A stretch of 64,000 nt of DNA from Achromobacter denitrificans NBRC 15125. Lineage in GTDB: Bacteria > Pseudomonadota > Gammaproteobacteria > Burkholderiales > Burkholderiaceae_B. The notes under the pieces are model-generated. The model saw nothing but the letters and a program-made list of their open reading frames with translations, did not search any database and had not been told where the DNA came from. Position numbers and translations under genes: made by a program. Of this stretch, positions 44,043-52,550 are shown in pieces. The stretch is from the NCBI RefSeq assembly GCF_001571365.1, contig NZ_BCTQ01000024.1:35811-99810 (forward strand), written 5' to 3'. Each line of letters opens with the position of its first letter. The stretch's first letter is position 1.

Positions 44043-45005
44043 CTAGCGCGCCAGCGCCGCCCGCGCGCTCAGGTATTCGGCTTCCAGTTGCGCCACCAGC
44101 GTCTCCACCGGCAGGATCTCCTGCGCCGCGCCCACGCCCTGGCCGGCGCTCCAGACATCCTTCCAGGCCTTGGGACGCGAGCTTTTGTCCAGGTTCGGAG
44201 GCGGGGCCTCGCCCTGGTTCGCGAGCTCGGCGGGATCGAGCCCCGCGGCCAGGATGCTGGCCGACAGATAGTTCGCCGGCACGCCCGAGAAATAAGGGGT
44301 GTAGACCACGTCGGCGGCCTGCGCCCGCAGCACCATCTCGCGGTATGCGTCGCCCGCCAGCGATTCCTGCGTGGCGATGAAGCGCGTGCCCATGTAGGCG
44401 AAATCGCAGCCCAGCACCTGAGCGGCCAGGATATCCTTGCCGTGGCTGATGCAACCCGACAGCGCCAGCGGGCCGTCGTAGAAGGCGCGTATTTCGTTGA
44501 CCAGCGCGATGGGATTCACCCGGCCGGCATGCCCGCCCGCGCCGGAAGCGACCAGGATCAGGCCGTCCACGCCGGCGTCGAGCGCGCGCTTGGCGTGGCG
44601 CACGGTGGTGACGTCGTGGAAGACCAGGCCGCCTTGCGGATGCATCGCGCGCACCGCGGCTTCGGGCGCCTGCAACGAGGTGATGAGCAGGGGCACGCGG
44701 CGCTCGGCGCAGATGGCCAGGTCGCCCTCCCAGCGCGCGTTGCTGGGATGGACGATGAGGTTCACGCCGTAAGGCGCCACCTTGGCGTCCGGGTCGGCGC
44801 GGCGGCGCGCCGCCAGGCCCTCTTCGATGCGGGAGATCCAGGCGTGCAGCTGATCCTGCGGCCTGGCGTTGAGGGAGGGAAACGTTCCGATGATGCCCGC
44901 GCCACACTGCGCGACCACCAGTTCGGGGCCCGAGACCAGGAACATGGGGGCGCCGATGACCGGCAGGCGGGTGTGGTCGCGCAGGGCGGGCGGCGGGTTC
45001 ATCAT
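44043..45005 (-). CDS. Nitronate monooxygenase family flavoprotein
   Basis: This 320-residue FMN-binding TIM-barrel protein belongs to the nitronate monooxygenase / 2-nitropropane dioxygenase family. It has LPVIGAPMFLVSGPELV at the N-terminus, LILVASGAGGHAGRVNP with the His region, and the phosphate-binding segment near CDFAYMGTRFIA. Two adjacent ATGs (45005, 45002) follow GGAG. It is the last gene of the DUF35-thiolase-ligase-Bug operon. Relatives in acyl-CoA operons often act on unknown substrates or as enoyl reductases, so a true nitronate substrate should not be assumed. Confidence 0.85.
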   Translation of the reverse strand: MMNPPPALRDHTRLPVIGAPMFLVSGPELVVAQCGAGIIGTFPSLNARPQDQLHAWISRIEEGLAARRRADPDAKVAPYGVNLIVHPSNARWEGDLAICAERRVPLLITSLQAPEAAVRAMHPQGGLVFHDVTTVRHAKRALDAGVDGLILVASGAGGHAGRVNPIALVNEIRAFYDGPLALSGCISHGKDILAAQVLGCDFAYMGTRFIATQESLAGDAYREMVLRAQAADVVYTPYFSGVPANYLSASILAAGLDPAELANQGEAPPPNLDKSSRPKAWKDVWSAGQGVGAAQEILPVETLVAQLEAEYLSARAALAR

Positions 45006-45020
45006 GGCGCTCCGTGGGGG

Positions 45021-46004
45021 TCAGTTGGCCTGGATGTTGGCGTTCTGGATGACGTCGGCCCACAAGGCGTATTCGCGGTCGATGCGCGCCTGCAGGGCTT
45101 TCGAGTCTCCGTTGTTGATGGCGTAGCCGCCGTCGGTCATGGCCTGGCGGAACGCGGGGTCCTTGGATACGTCAGCCAGCGCCCGCACCAGGCGCGCGGA
45201 CACGGCCTCGGGCAGCTGCTTAGGCCCCACCAGCGCGTACCAACCGACGACTTCGTAGTCCTTCATGCCGGCCTCGATCATCGTGGGCACGTCGGGCAGC
45301 TCGGGATTGCGGGTGCGCGACGTCACCGCGAGCGCGCGCGCCTTGCCGCTCTTGATGAAGGGGATGGCGGTGCTGGTGATGTCGAACATGAACGTCACCT
45401 TGCCGCTCACGACGTCCATCATGGCGGGGGAGTTGCCGCGGTAGGGCACGTGCAGCATGGGGGCGTCGGCCTGCTTTTTCAGGAGCTCGGCCGACAGGTG
45501 GTTGGACGCGCCGATGCCGGCCGATCCGAAGGAGATGGCGTCGGGATGCGCCCGCGCGTAGCTGACGAGTTCGCCCACGTTCTTGGCGGGGATCTGCGGG
45601 CCGATCAGCAGCACGTTGGCGTAGTCCACGACCAGCCCGATGAGCGAGAAGTCCTTGCGAGGATCGAACAGCGTGCTGCGCTGGACCAGCGGCGACATGG
45701 TGAGCGTGGGGCTGGCGGCGAAACCCAGCAGGTAGCCGTCGGGCGTCGCCTTGGCGGTGGCGTCCGAGGCGATCATGCCGCTGGCTCCGGCGCGGTTCTC
45801 CACGACCACGGCCTGGCCGAGCTTGTCGCCCAGGTATTTGGCGAACACGCGGGCGGTGGTGTCCACGGGGCCGCCGGGGGCGTAGCCCACCAGCAGGCGG
45901 ATGGGGCGCTCGGGGTAGGCGGCCTGGGCCCAGGCCGATTGGCCGACGGTGATCATCGCCGTGGCGGCTGCCGCGGCGAACAGGGTCTTGATGCGCATGC
46001 TCAT
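45021..46004 (-). CDS. Bug family substrate-binding protein
   Basis: This 327-residue periplasmic receptor has a Sec signal peptide (IKTLFAAAAATAMITVG, cleavage near AWAQA). The core motifs are YPERPIRLLVGYAPGGPVDT, VVVENRAGASGMIAS and MLHVPYRGNSPAMMDVVSG. It sits between a CoA ligase (49 nt upstream) and the nitronate-monooxygenase-like gene (15 nt downstream), inside one operon. This makes it the likely receptor for the acid that the ligase activates. No TctA/TctB genes are adjacent. Confidence 0.92.
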   Translation of the reverse strand: MSMRIKTLFAAAAATAMITVGQSAWAQAAYPERPIRLLVGYAPGGPVDTTARVFAKYLGDKLGQAVVVENRAGASGMIASDATAKATPDGYLLGFAASPTLTMSPLVQRSTLFDPRKDFSLIGLVVDYANVLLIGPQIPAKNVGELVSYARAHPDAISFGSAGIGASNHLSAELLKKQADAPMLHVPYRGNSPAMMDVVSGKVTFMFDITSTAIPFIKSGKARALAVTSRTRNPELPDVPTMIEAGMKDYEVVGWYALVGPKQLPEAVSARLVRALADVSKDPAFRQAMTDGGYAINNGDSKALQARIDREYALWADVIQNANIQAN

Positions 46005-46053
46005 GTCTCCTTGTGTGCTTGGGCCGGTCGTGGAGCGGAGCTGCCAGTCCGCG

Positions 46054-47574
46054 TTACGCCAGCCTTTCTTTCAGCGGCTGCTTCAGGATCTTGCCGCTGA
46101 CCGTGGTGGGAATCGTGTCGATGGGAATGATCATGGCGGGCCGCTTGTACGGCGCCAGCTGCGCCCGCAGGTGCAGGGTCAGCAGCTGGACGTCGAGCGA
46201 GGCGCCGGGCAGGGTTTCAACGAAGGCGATGACTTCCTCGTTCTGGTCGGCCGTCGCGCGGCCCACCACGGCGGACAGGCGCACGCCGGGAAAGGCATTG
46301 ATGACGGACTCGACCTCGATCGGGTAGACGTTGAAGCCCGAGCGGATGATCAGGTCCTTGGAGCGACCGGCGATGAAGAGCGCGCCGTCGGCGTCGACGT
46401 AGCCGATGTCGCCGGTATGCAGCCAGCCGCCGGGCAGCAGGGCCTGCGCCGTCTGCGCCGGGTCGCGGTAGTAGCCGAGCATGACGCCCGGGCCGCGGAT
46501 CAGGATGTCGCCGCGTTCGCCGGGCGCGGGCGTGCCGCCATCCGGCGACCCGATGCGCAGCTCGACGCCTTCGACCGCGAATCCCGCGGAACAATCGGCG
46601 CGGGGCGTATCGAGGTCGGTGACGAACATGGAGCCGGCGTATTCGGTAATGCCGTAGCCATGGTGCATCGGCAGGCCGAAATAGCGTTCGACGTCGCGCT
46701 TCTGCGTCGGGTCCAGGGCCGCGCCGCCGGTGTACACGTAGCGCAGCGCGGGCGCGCGCAGCCTGGCCTTGGGCGGCGCCGCGGCCAGCATGCGGCTGAA
46801 CATGGTGGGCACGCCCTGCAGGATGGTGACGCCGGGGCAGGCCAGCGCCTTGAAGGCATCGTCGGGATCGAAGCGGCTGCGCAGCACCAGGCTGGCGCCG
46901 GCGTGCACCGTGGCCATCAGCACGGTGGCGATGCCGAAGATATGCGACATGGGCAGCGCCGCGTAGCCGATGTCCTGCGGACCCAGGCGGCGCGTCGCGG
47001 CCGACACCCGGGCGAAATGCAGCAGGCCGCCGTGCGGCACCATGACGCCCTTGGGCGCGCCGGTCGTCCCCGAGGTATAGATGACGGTGGCCACGTCGTC
47101 CGCCCGGGAATCCGTTTCAGGCGCGGTGGGCGCCTCAGCCCGGACGGCCTGCAAGCCCGCGCCCCAGACCGCGGGCTCGGCCTCGTCCGCGCCGGCGGCG
47201 CTGGCGTGGGCGCGGGCGTCGGCGGAGACGCCTGTGGTGTAGAGGGTCAGTTCCGGCTGCGCGTGGCGGCGGATGGTGTCGATCTCACGGGCGGACAGGC
47301 GCGCGTTCACGCCCACCGGCCAGGCCCCCGCCACGCTGCAGGCGAACAGGGCTGCGATCATGGCGCCGCAGTTCTCGCCCACCGTCATGACGCGGTGGCC
47401 GGGCCGCACGCCCTGATCTTCCAGCCATCGGGCCGCCTCCTGCACACGCTGCCAGAATTGCGCATAGCTCACGATGCCGCCGCCTTCCTCGTACAGGAAG
47501 ACGGCGTCCGGCCGCTGGCTGGCCTGGCGGGCCAGCACGTGATGGATGCGGGTAGGGTTGGCGGTTTGTGGCAT
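46054..47574 (-). CDS. AMP-forming acyl-CoA ligase
   Basis: This 506-residue ANL-superfamily ligase activates a carboxylic acid to its acyl-CoA through an acyl-AMP. It has the P-loop VIYTSGTTGAPKGVM, HHGYGITEYAGSM (A5), LHTGDIGYVDADGALF (A7), RSKDLIIRSGFNVYP (A8) and the catalytic Lys in VSGKILKQPLKERL (A10). The ATG at 47574 is 17 nt after the thiolase-like stop. It should supply the acyl-CoA for the thiolase-like and dehydrogenase genes around it. Sequence alone does not tell the acid. Confidence 0.93.
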   Translation of the reverse strand: MPQTANPTRIHHVLARQASQRPDAVFLYEEGGGIVSYAQFWQRVQEAARWLEDQGVRPGHRVMTVGENCGAMIAALFACSVAGAWPVGVNARLSAREIDTIRRHAQPELTLYTTGVSADARAHASAAGADEAEPAVWGAGLQAVRAEAPTAPETDSRADDVATVIYTSGTTGAPKGVMVPHGGLLHFARVSAATRRLGPQDIGYAALPMSHIFGIATVLMATVHAGASLVLRSRFDPDDAFKALACPGVTILQGVPTMFSRMLAAAPPKARLRAPALRYVYTGGAALDPTQKRDVERYFGLPMHHGYGITEYAGSMFVTDLDTPRADCSAGFAVEGVELRIGSPDGGTPAPGERGDILIRGPGVMLGYYRDPAQTAQALLPGGWLHTGDIGYVDADGALFIAGRSKDLIIRSGFNVYPIEVESVINAFPGVRLSAVVGRATADQNEEVIAFVETLPGASLDVQLLTLHLRAQLAPYKRPAMIIPIDTIPTTVSGKILKQPLKERLA

Positions 47575-47591
47575 GGGGGGAACCCTGTCGT

Positions 47592-48764
47592 TCAAAGCGC
47601 GGCCCGGGTGCCCAGGATCGCCGTGGACTGGCTGGACAGCGTGCCGCCATTGCCATGCACCATCGCCAGCTGCGCCCCGGAAACCTGGCGCGCGCCGCAT
47701 TCGCCGCGCAGTTGCCGCACCGCTTCGATCATGATGAAGACGCCGTACATGCCGGGATGCACGCAGCACAGCCCGCCGCCGTTGGTGTTGACGGGCAGCC
47801 TGCCGCCCGGTGCGATGGCGCCGTCCGCGATGAAGTCCTTGCTCTCGCCCTTGGCGCAGAAGCCCAGGTCTTCGAGGAAGAGCAGGGTGTTGATGGTGAA
47901 GGCGTCGTAGAGTTCCACCACGTCGATGTCGCCGGGCGTCACGCGCGCCATGTCGAACGCGCGCCGGCCCGATTCGGCGGCGGCCGTCACGGTGAGGTCT
48001 TCCATGGACGATATCTGCCGGTTCCAGACGGCGGTGGCGCTGCCCAGCACGTAGACGGGCGGGCGGAGCAGGTCGCGCGCGCGGTCGGCGCGCACCAGCA
48101 CGTAGGCGCCCGCGCCGTCGGTCACCAGGCAGCAATCGCGCACGCTCAGGGGATCGGACACCATCCGCGCGGCCAGGATCTGCTCCAGCGTCGCGGGTTC
48201 GCGCAGTTGCGCCTCGGGATTCAGCTGGGCCCATTGGTTGGCGGCCAGCGCCACCTGCGCCAGGTGCTCGCGGCGCGTGCCGTACTGATGCATGTGGCGC
48301 GAGGCCGCCAGCGCGTACGAAGACAAGGGGCTCAGCGGATCGTAGGGCGTTTCATAGGGCTGGGGATCGAACTGCTTGCGCACGCGGCCGATCTCGGCGC
48401 GGCTGAGCGTGGAGGTGCGCTGGGTGCTGCCGTAGCACACCAGGACCGCGTTGCACTGGCCCGATGCCAGCGCATGCAGCGCGGGCATCAGGTGCGCGAC
48501 GAAGCTGGAGCCGCCCAGCATGGTGCTGTCGATGAAGGTGGGGCGGATGCCCAGGTGTTCGATGACCGGCATCGCCCACATCGGCGCGGCCACGCTGGCC
48601 GTGCAGATGCCGTCGATGTCGCGCATGGACAGGCCGGCGTCGGCCACCGCGCGCTGCGCGGCCTGCACCAGGATTTCCATCTCCGTGTAGCCCGCGGCCT
48701 GTCCCAGGCCGGCGTGGCCCACGCCGGCCACCGCCACGGCGCCGCGCAAATCGTCGAGCTTCAT
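47592..48764 (-). CDS. Thiolase-fold protein without the nucleophilic cysteine (SCP2/Ltp2-like)
   Basis: This 390-residue protein has the thiolase fold of the sterol-carrier/lipid-transfer type. At the place where thiolases have the acyl-accepting Cys (NxCxSG), it reads STMLGGSSFVAHL with no Cys. The catalytic His region is kept (NTNGGGLCCVHPGMYG), but the C-terminal Cys-Gly motif is replaced by HGNGGTLSSQSTAIL. Its start overlaps the DUF35 gene stop (ATGA). In Ltp2/ChsH2-type systems such a pair is a retro-aldolase; BbsAB-type thiolases also use a DUF35-like partner. It is therefore probably a C-C bond cleaving enzyme that is not a standard thiolase. Confidence 0.85.
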   Translation of the reverse strand: MKLDDLRGAVAVAGVGHAGLGQAAGYTEMEILVQAAQRAVADAGLSMRDIDGICTASVAAPMWAMPVIEHLGIRPTFIDSTMLGGSSFVAHLMPALHALASGQCNAVLVCYGSTQRTSTLSRAEIGRVRKQFDPQPYETPYDPLSPLSSYALAASRHMHQYGTRREHLAQVALAANQWAQLNPEAQLREPATLEQILAARMVSDPLSVRDCCLVTDGAGAYVLVRADRARDLLRPPVYVLGSATAVWNRQISSMEDLTVTAAAESGRRAFDMARVTPGDIDVVELYDAFTINTLLFLEDLGFCAKGESKDFIADGAIAPGGRLPVNTNGGGLCCVHPGMYGVFIMIEAVRQLRGECGARQVSGAQLAMVHGNGGTLSSQSTAILGTRAAL

Positions 48765-49162
48765 TGCGCCTCCTTGCCGGGAACGAACACCACCAGGCCG
48801 CGCCCGTCCTGCCGCGCCACTCGGGCGCGCACCGCCATGCCGATATGCACGGACTCCGGCGCCACGCCTTCCACCCGGCTCATCAGCCTCACGCCTTCGC
48901 GCAGATCCACCAGCGCCACGTTGTAGTCGCCGCCGGCTTCGGGCTTGCGGCGCACGACGGTGGTGGCGTAGACGGTGCCGCCGCCGTCGGGCTCGACCCA
49001 GGCCAGCGCGTCCGCGCCGCAATGCGGGCAGATCATGCGGGGGTAGAACACGGCGCGGTCGCAGCCGGCGCAGCGCTGGATGAGGAAGCGGCCCTGATCC
49101 AGGGCCTCTCGGTACTGTGCTTCGACGCCTTGCGGCGCGTCGGGGTGGTCGGGAAGGGTCAT
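48761..49162 (-). CDS. Zn-ribbon OB-fold (DUF35) acyl-CoA-associated protein
   Basis: This 133-residue protein has an N-terminal helix, a rubredoxin-like zinc ribbon with CX2C-X10-CX2C (CAGCD ... CPHCG at about residues 31-50) and a C-terminal OB fold (VYATTVVRRKP, NVALVDLREGVRLMSRV). DUF35 proteins associate with thiolase-fold partners and are needed for their stability or catalysis. It is translated directly before the thiolase-like gene with a 4-nt overlap. The ATG at 49162 begins the conserved region; the ribosome binding site is poor, so a slightly different start is possible. Confidence 0.88.
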   Translation of the reverse strand: MTLPDHPDAPQGVEAQYREALDQGRFLIQRCAGCDRAVFYPRMICPHCGADALAWVEPDGGGTVYATTVVRRKPEAGGDYNVALVDLREGVRLMSRVEGVAPESVHIGMAVRARVARQDGRGLVVFVPGKEAQ

Positions 49163-49367
49163 GATGCGAGGGGACCTTTCGTTCAGTGGCAACAGCGGCT
49201 AGTGTCGGCACTGGCGGCGCGTTGGGCCATTCTTCATTGCTGAAGCAGGCCTTCCGCCGAGCGGTAGTGGCCGGGTGCCCTACATCCTGTCCGAAGCCGG
49301 TCTTCGGGAGAGGCAGATTGCCGGGCGGGGCGGTCCATGGCTAGATATCGGCAAAAGGAGGTAGACC

Positions 49368-50558
49368 ATGAACCTGACCTGGACGCCGCAGGAACGCCGA
49401 TTCCGCGAAGAGGTGCGCGCGTTCGCCGAGGCCGAGCTGCCCGGGGACATCCGCGACAAGGTGCTGCGGCATCAGCGGCTGGAGCGCGACGACTACGTGC
49501 GTTGGCACAACATCCTGGCCGAGCGCGGCTGGGGCGCGCCGAGCTGGCCCGTCGAACACGGCGGCACCGGCTGGAACGCGCTGCAGCGTCTGATCTTCGA
49601 GGTGGAGTGCTTCAAGGCGGGCGCGCCGCGGCTGCTGCCTTTCGGCCTGTCCATGATCGGTCCGGTGCTGATGAAGTACGGCAGCGCCGAACAGCAGGCC
49701 CGCTTCCTCCCGCGGATCCCGCGGGTCGAGGACTGGTGGTGCCAGGGCTATTCCGAGCCGGGCTCCGGATCCGACCTGGCCTCGCTGAAGACGCGCGCCG
49801 AGCGAGACGGCGACGACTACGTGGTCAACGGCCAGAAAACCTGGACCACGCTGGCGCAATACGCCGACTGGATGTTCTGCCTCGCGCGCACCGACTCCGC
49901 CGCGCGGGCGCAGCGCGGCATTTCGATGCTGCTGCTGGACATGCGCGCCCCTGGCGTCACCGTGCGTCCCATCCGCACGCTGGATGGCGGGCACGACGTG
50001 AACGAGGTGTGGCTGGAAAACGTGCGCGTGCCCGCGGCCAACCTCGTCGGCGAGGAGAACCAGGGCTGGACCTACGCCAAGTACCTGCTTGGCCATGAGC
50101 GCACCGGCATCGCCGGACTGGGCCATTGCCACCGCGAACTGGGGATCCTGAAGAGCATGGCCGGGAACGCGCGCTCGCGCGGACGGCCCTTGCTGTCGGA
50201 CAGCCGCATGCGCGACCGGATCTCGCGCATCGAGGTGGACATCATGGCGCTGGAGATGCTGTTGCTGCGGGTGGCTTCCAGCAACGACGGCTCGCCGGGC
50301 CCCGAAGCGTCGGTGCTGAAGATACGCGGCTCCGAGATACAGCAGGACCTGGCCATGCTGCAGATGGAAGTGGCGGGTCCCGACGCCTGGCCCTACGACC
50401 CCGACTGGATGTTCGCCGACGCCGCCTGGCACGGGCCGGGGCCTGAAATGGCCGCGGCGGCGGGCGCGGGCTATGCCGACATGCGCAAGACCTCCATCTA
50501 CGGCGGCACCACCGAAGTGCAGAAGGGCATCATCGCCCGCCAGGTGCTGGGCCTGTAG
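49368..50558 (+). CDS. Acyl-CoA dehydrogenase, subunit-like (FadE26 type)
   Basis: This 396-residue flavin dehydrogenase has the substrate/FAD segment CQGYSEPGSGSDLASL, NGQKTWTTLAQ and the C-terminal IYGGTTEVQKGIIARQVLG. It lacks the RRQFGxPL-Q flavin contact and the HGG motif found in homomeric enzymes. The next gene supplies exactly those, suggesting a heteromeric alpha/beta enzyme like those for steroid side-chains. The ATG has an excellent AAAAGGAGGT ribosome binding site. It heads a three-gene operon divergent from the DUF35/thiolase operon. Confidence 0.9.
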   Translation: MNLTWTPQERRFREEVRAFAEAELPGDIRDKVLRHQRLERDDYVRWHNILAERGWGAPSWPVEHGGTGWNALQRLIFEVECFKAGAPRLLPFGLSMIGPVLMKYGSAEQQARFLPRIPRVEDWWCQGYSEPGSGSDLASLKTRAERDGDDYVVNGQKTWTTLAQYADWMFCLARTDSAARAQRGISMLLLDMRAPGVTVRPIRTLDGGHDVNEVWLENVRVPAANLVGEENQGWTYAKYLLGHERTGIAGLGHCHRELGILKSMAGNARSRGRPLLSDSRMRDRISRIEVDIMALEMLLLRVASSNDGSPGPEASVLKIRGSEIQQDLAMLQMEVAGPDAWPYDPDWMFADAAWHGPGPEMAAAAGAGYADMRKTSIYGGTTEVQKGIIARQVLGL

Positions 50559-50592
50559 GCCGGCCGGGCGCAATCCGACAGGAACACGACGC

Positions 50593-51705
50593 ATGGATTT
50601 CATCTATACCGAAGAACAGCGCATGCTGGCGGACAGCCTGCGCCGCCTGGTGGAACAGGCATGGACCTTCCCGCAGCGCCGCGCCCGGCAGGCCGCCGCC
50701 ACGCTGGACGGGCAGGCCTGGGGCGCGCTGGCGGAACTGGGCGTGCTGGGGCTGAACATCGCGCAGGATTTCGGCGGGTTCGGCGAAGTGCCGGCCAGTC
50801 TGTTGCCGGTGCACCTGGAGCTGGGGCGCGGGCTGGTGTCCGAACCCGTCATCCCCAGCGCCGTCATGGGCGCGGCAATGGTCGATGCCTGCGGCGACGA
50901 GGCGCGGGCCCGCTGGCTGCCGCCGATCGCGACGGGCGAGGCCATCGTCAGCGTGGCCTACCAGGAGCCGGGGCGCCGCTACGACGCGGATCCGCAGGAT
51001 TGCCGGGCCATTGAGACCGCCGAGGGCTGGCGGCTGGATGGCGCCAAGCACCTGGTCTGGCATGGCGGCGCGGCCTCGGCCTGGCTGGTGAGCGCGCGGG
51101 GCGCCGATGGCGACGCGCTGCTGCTGGCCGTGCCCGCGGGCACGGCAGGCGCGCGGCTGACGGACACGCCCACCCTGGATGGCGCCCGCTGCGCCCGCCT
51201 GGACCTGGACGGCGCCGTGGTGCCGCCCGACGCCCTGCTGGCGCGGGGCGAGGTGGCCGAGTTCGCCCTGGCCCAGGCCCTGCAATGGGGGACGGCGGCC
51301 TTGTGCGCGCACGCCGCCGGCGCCATGGAGCGCTTGCTGGAAATCACGGTGGAGTACCTGAAGACGCGCCGGCAGTTCGGGCAGCCGCTGGCTTCGTTCC
51401 AGGCGCTGCAGCACCGCCTGGCCGAGATGCTGGTGGCCAGGGAGCTGGCCTTGTCCATGGCCTACGTCGCGGTGGCGGCCCTGACCGAAACCGATCCCGG
51501 CCAGCGCCGGCGCATGATTGCCTCCGCCAAGCTGGAGGCCGCGCGCGCGGGCCGGCTGGTGGCGCAGATGGCGGTGCAGCTGCATGGCGGCATGGGCATG
51601 ACGGACGAACTGGAAGTGGGCGACTATTTCAAGCGCCTGACGGCGGTGGACCTGCTGCTGGGCGATACCGCCGAGCAGCTGGCGGTCCTGGAGGTGCTGG
51701 CATGA
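50593..51705 (+). CDS. Acyl-CoA dehydrogenase, second subunit-like
   Basis: This 370-residue acyl-CoA dehydrogenase-like protein has a degenerate N-terminal substrate motif (AYQEPGRRYDADPQD in place of EPGSGSD). The flavin-contact segment TRRQFGQPLASFQALQHRL and QLHGGMGMTDELEVGDYF are intact. It ends without the GGTTE-Q motif. These losses are the mirror image of those in the preceding gene, so the two probably form one alpha2-beta2 enzyme. It follows that gene by 34 nt and overlaps the next by 4 nt (ATGA). Confidence 0.88.
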   Translation: MDFIYTEEQRMLADSLRRLVEQAWTFPQRRARQAAATLDGQAWGALAELGVLGLNIAQDFGGFGEVPASLLPVHLELGRGLVSEPVIPSAVMGAAMVDACGDEARARWLPPIATGEAIVSVAYQEPGRRYDADPQDCRAIETAEGWRLDGAKHLVWHGGAASAWLVSARGADGDALLLAVPAGTAGARLTDTPTLDGARCARLDLDGAVVPPDALLARGEVAEFALAQALQWGTAALCAHAAGAMERLLEITVEYLKTRRQFGQPLASFQALQHRLAEMLVARELALSMAYVAVAALTETDPGQRRRMIASAKLEAARAGRLVAQMAVQLHGGMGMTDELEVGDYFKRLTAVDLLLGDTAEQLAVLEVLA

Positions 51706-52514
51706 CGGCCCCGGCCGCTGGCGGCGGCTATACGCAGATCCGCTACTCGTTGGAGGACGGAGTGGGCCGCATCACGCTCGACCGCCCCGACCGCCTCAAC
51801 AGCTTCACGGAGACCATGCACGCCGAGCTGGCGCGGGCGCTGGACGCGCTGGAGGCCGAACCGGGCCTGCGGGGCCTGGTCATCACTGGCGCCGGCCGCG
51901 GCTTCTGCGCCGGCCAGGACCTGGGGGAGCGCAAGCCGGCGCAGGACGGCTCGCGCCGCGATCTCGGCGAAGGGCTGCAGAAGCGCTACCGGCCGCTCAT
52001 CGAGCGCCTGCGCGCCTTGCCCGTGCCGGTGGTGTGCGTCATGAACGGCGTGGCCGCGGGGGCGGGCGCCAGCCTGGTGCTGGCTTGCGACGTGGTATTC
52101 GCGGTCGAGTCCGCGCGCTTCATCCAGGCCTTCAGCAAGATTGGGCTGCTGCCCGACGCCGGCGGCACCTGGTTCCTGCCGCGCCTGGTCGGCTCGGCCC
52201 GGGCCATGGGCGCGGCGCTGTTCGGCGAGGCGGTGAGCGCCGCGCAGGCGGAATCCTGGGGACTGATCTGGCGCGTGGTGCCGGACGCGGCGCTGGCCGA
52301 CACGCTGGCCGAGGTGACCGCCACCCTGGCGGCAGGCCCCACCCGGGCCTACGCGGCCACCAAGGCGGCCTTGCATGCCTCCAGCGGCCATACGCTGGCC
52401 CAGCAGTTCGACCTGGAATGCCGCTTGCAGCGCGAGCTCGGGCATACCGACGACTACCTGGAAGGAATGCGGGCCTTCGCCGAGAAGCGAGCGCCGGCCT
52501 TCACCGGACGCTGA
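51702..52514 (+). CDS. PaaG-like enoyl-CoA hydratase/isomerase
   Basis: This 270-residue crotonase lacks both catalytic glutamates of standard hydratases (the positions read AGAGASLVLACD and RFIQAFSKIG). It has the Asp in LLPDAGGTWFLPRL that PaaG-type isomerases use. The oxyanion-hole segment GRGFCAGQDLGER is intact. PaaG enzymes shift double bonds or isomerise epoxides of ring-containing acyl-CoAs. It is the third gene of the dehydrogenase operon and is coupled by an ATGA overlap. This points to a substrate with a ring or a misplaced double bond, but that is inference. Confidence 0.88.
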   Translation: MTAPAAGGGYTQIRYSLEDGVGRITLDRPDRLNSFTETMHAELARALDALEAEPGLRGLVITGAGRGFCAGQDLGERKPAQDGSRRDLGEGLQKRYRPLIERLRALPVPVVCVMNGVAAGAGASLVLACDVVFAVESARFIQAFSKIGLLPDAGGTWFLPRLVGSARAMGAALFGEAVSAAQAESWGLIWRVVPDAALADTLAEVTATLAAGPTRAYAATKAALHASSGHTLAQQFDLECRLQRELGHTDDYLEGMRAFAEKRAPAFTGR

Positions 52515-52550
52515 CGCGGCGCCTTCGCCGGCCGCCGCAATGGCGGGCGG

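Noticed and set aside
47592..48764. Calling the thiolase-fold gene an acetyl-CoA acetyltransferase.
   Set aside because: The nucleophilic Cys and the C-terminal Cys-Gly motif are not present.
49163..49367. The 205-nt gap between the DUF35 and dehydrogenase operons was searched for operators and a small hairpin CCGAAG/CTTCGG was noted.
   Set aside because: The dyad is short and lies alone; no promoter hexamers or repeated motif could be supported.
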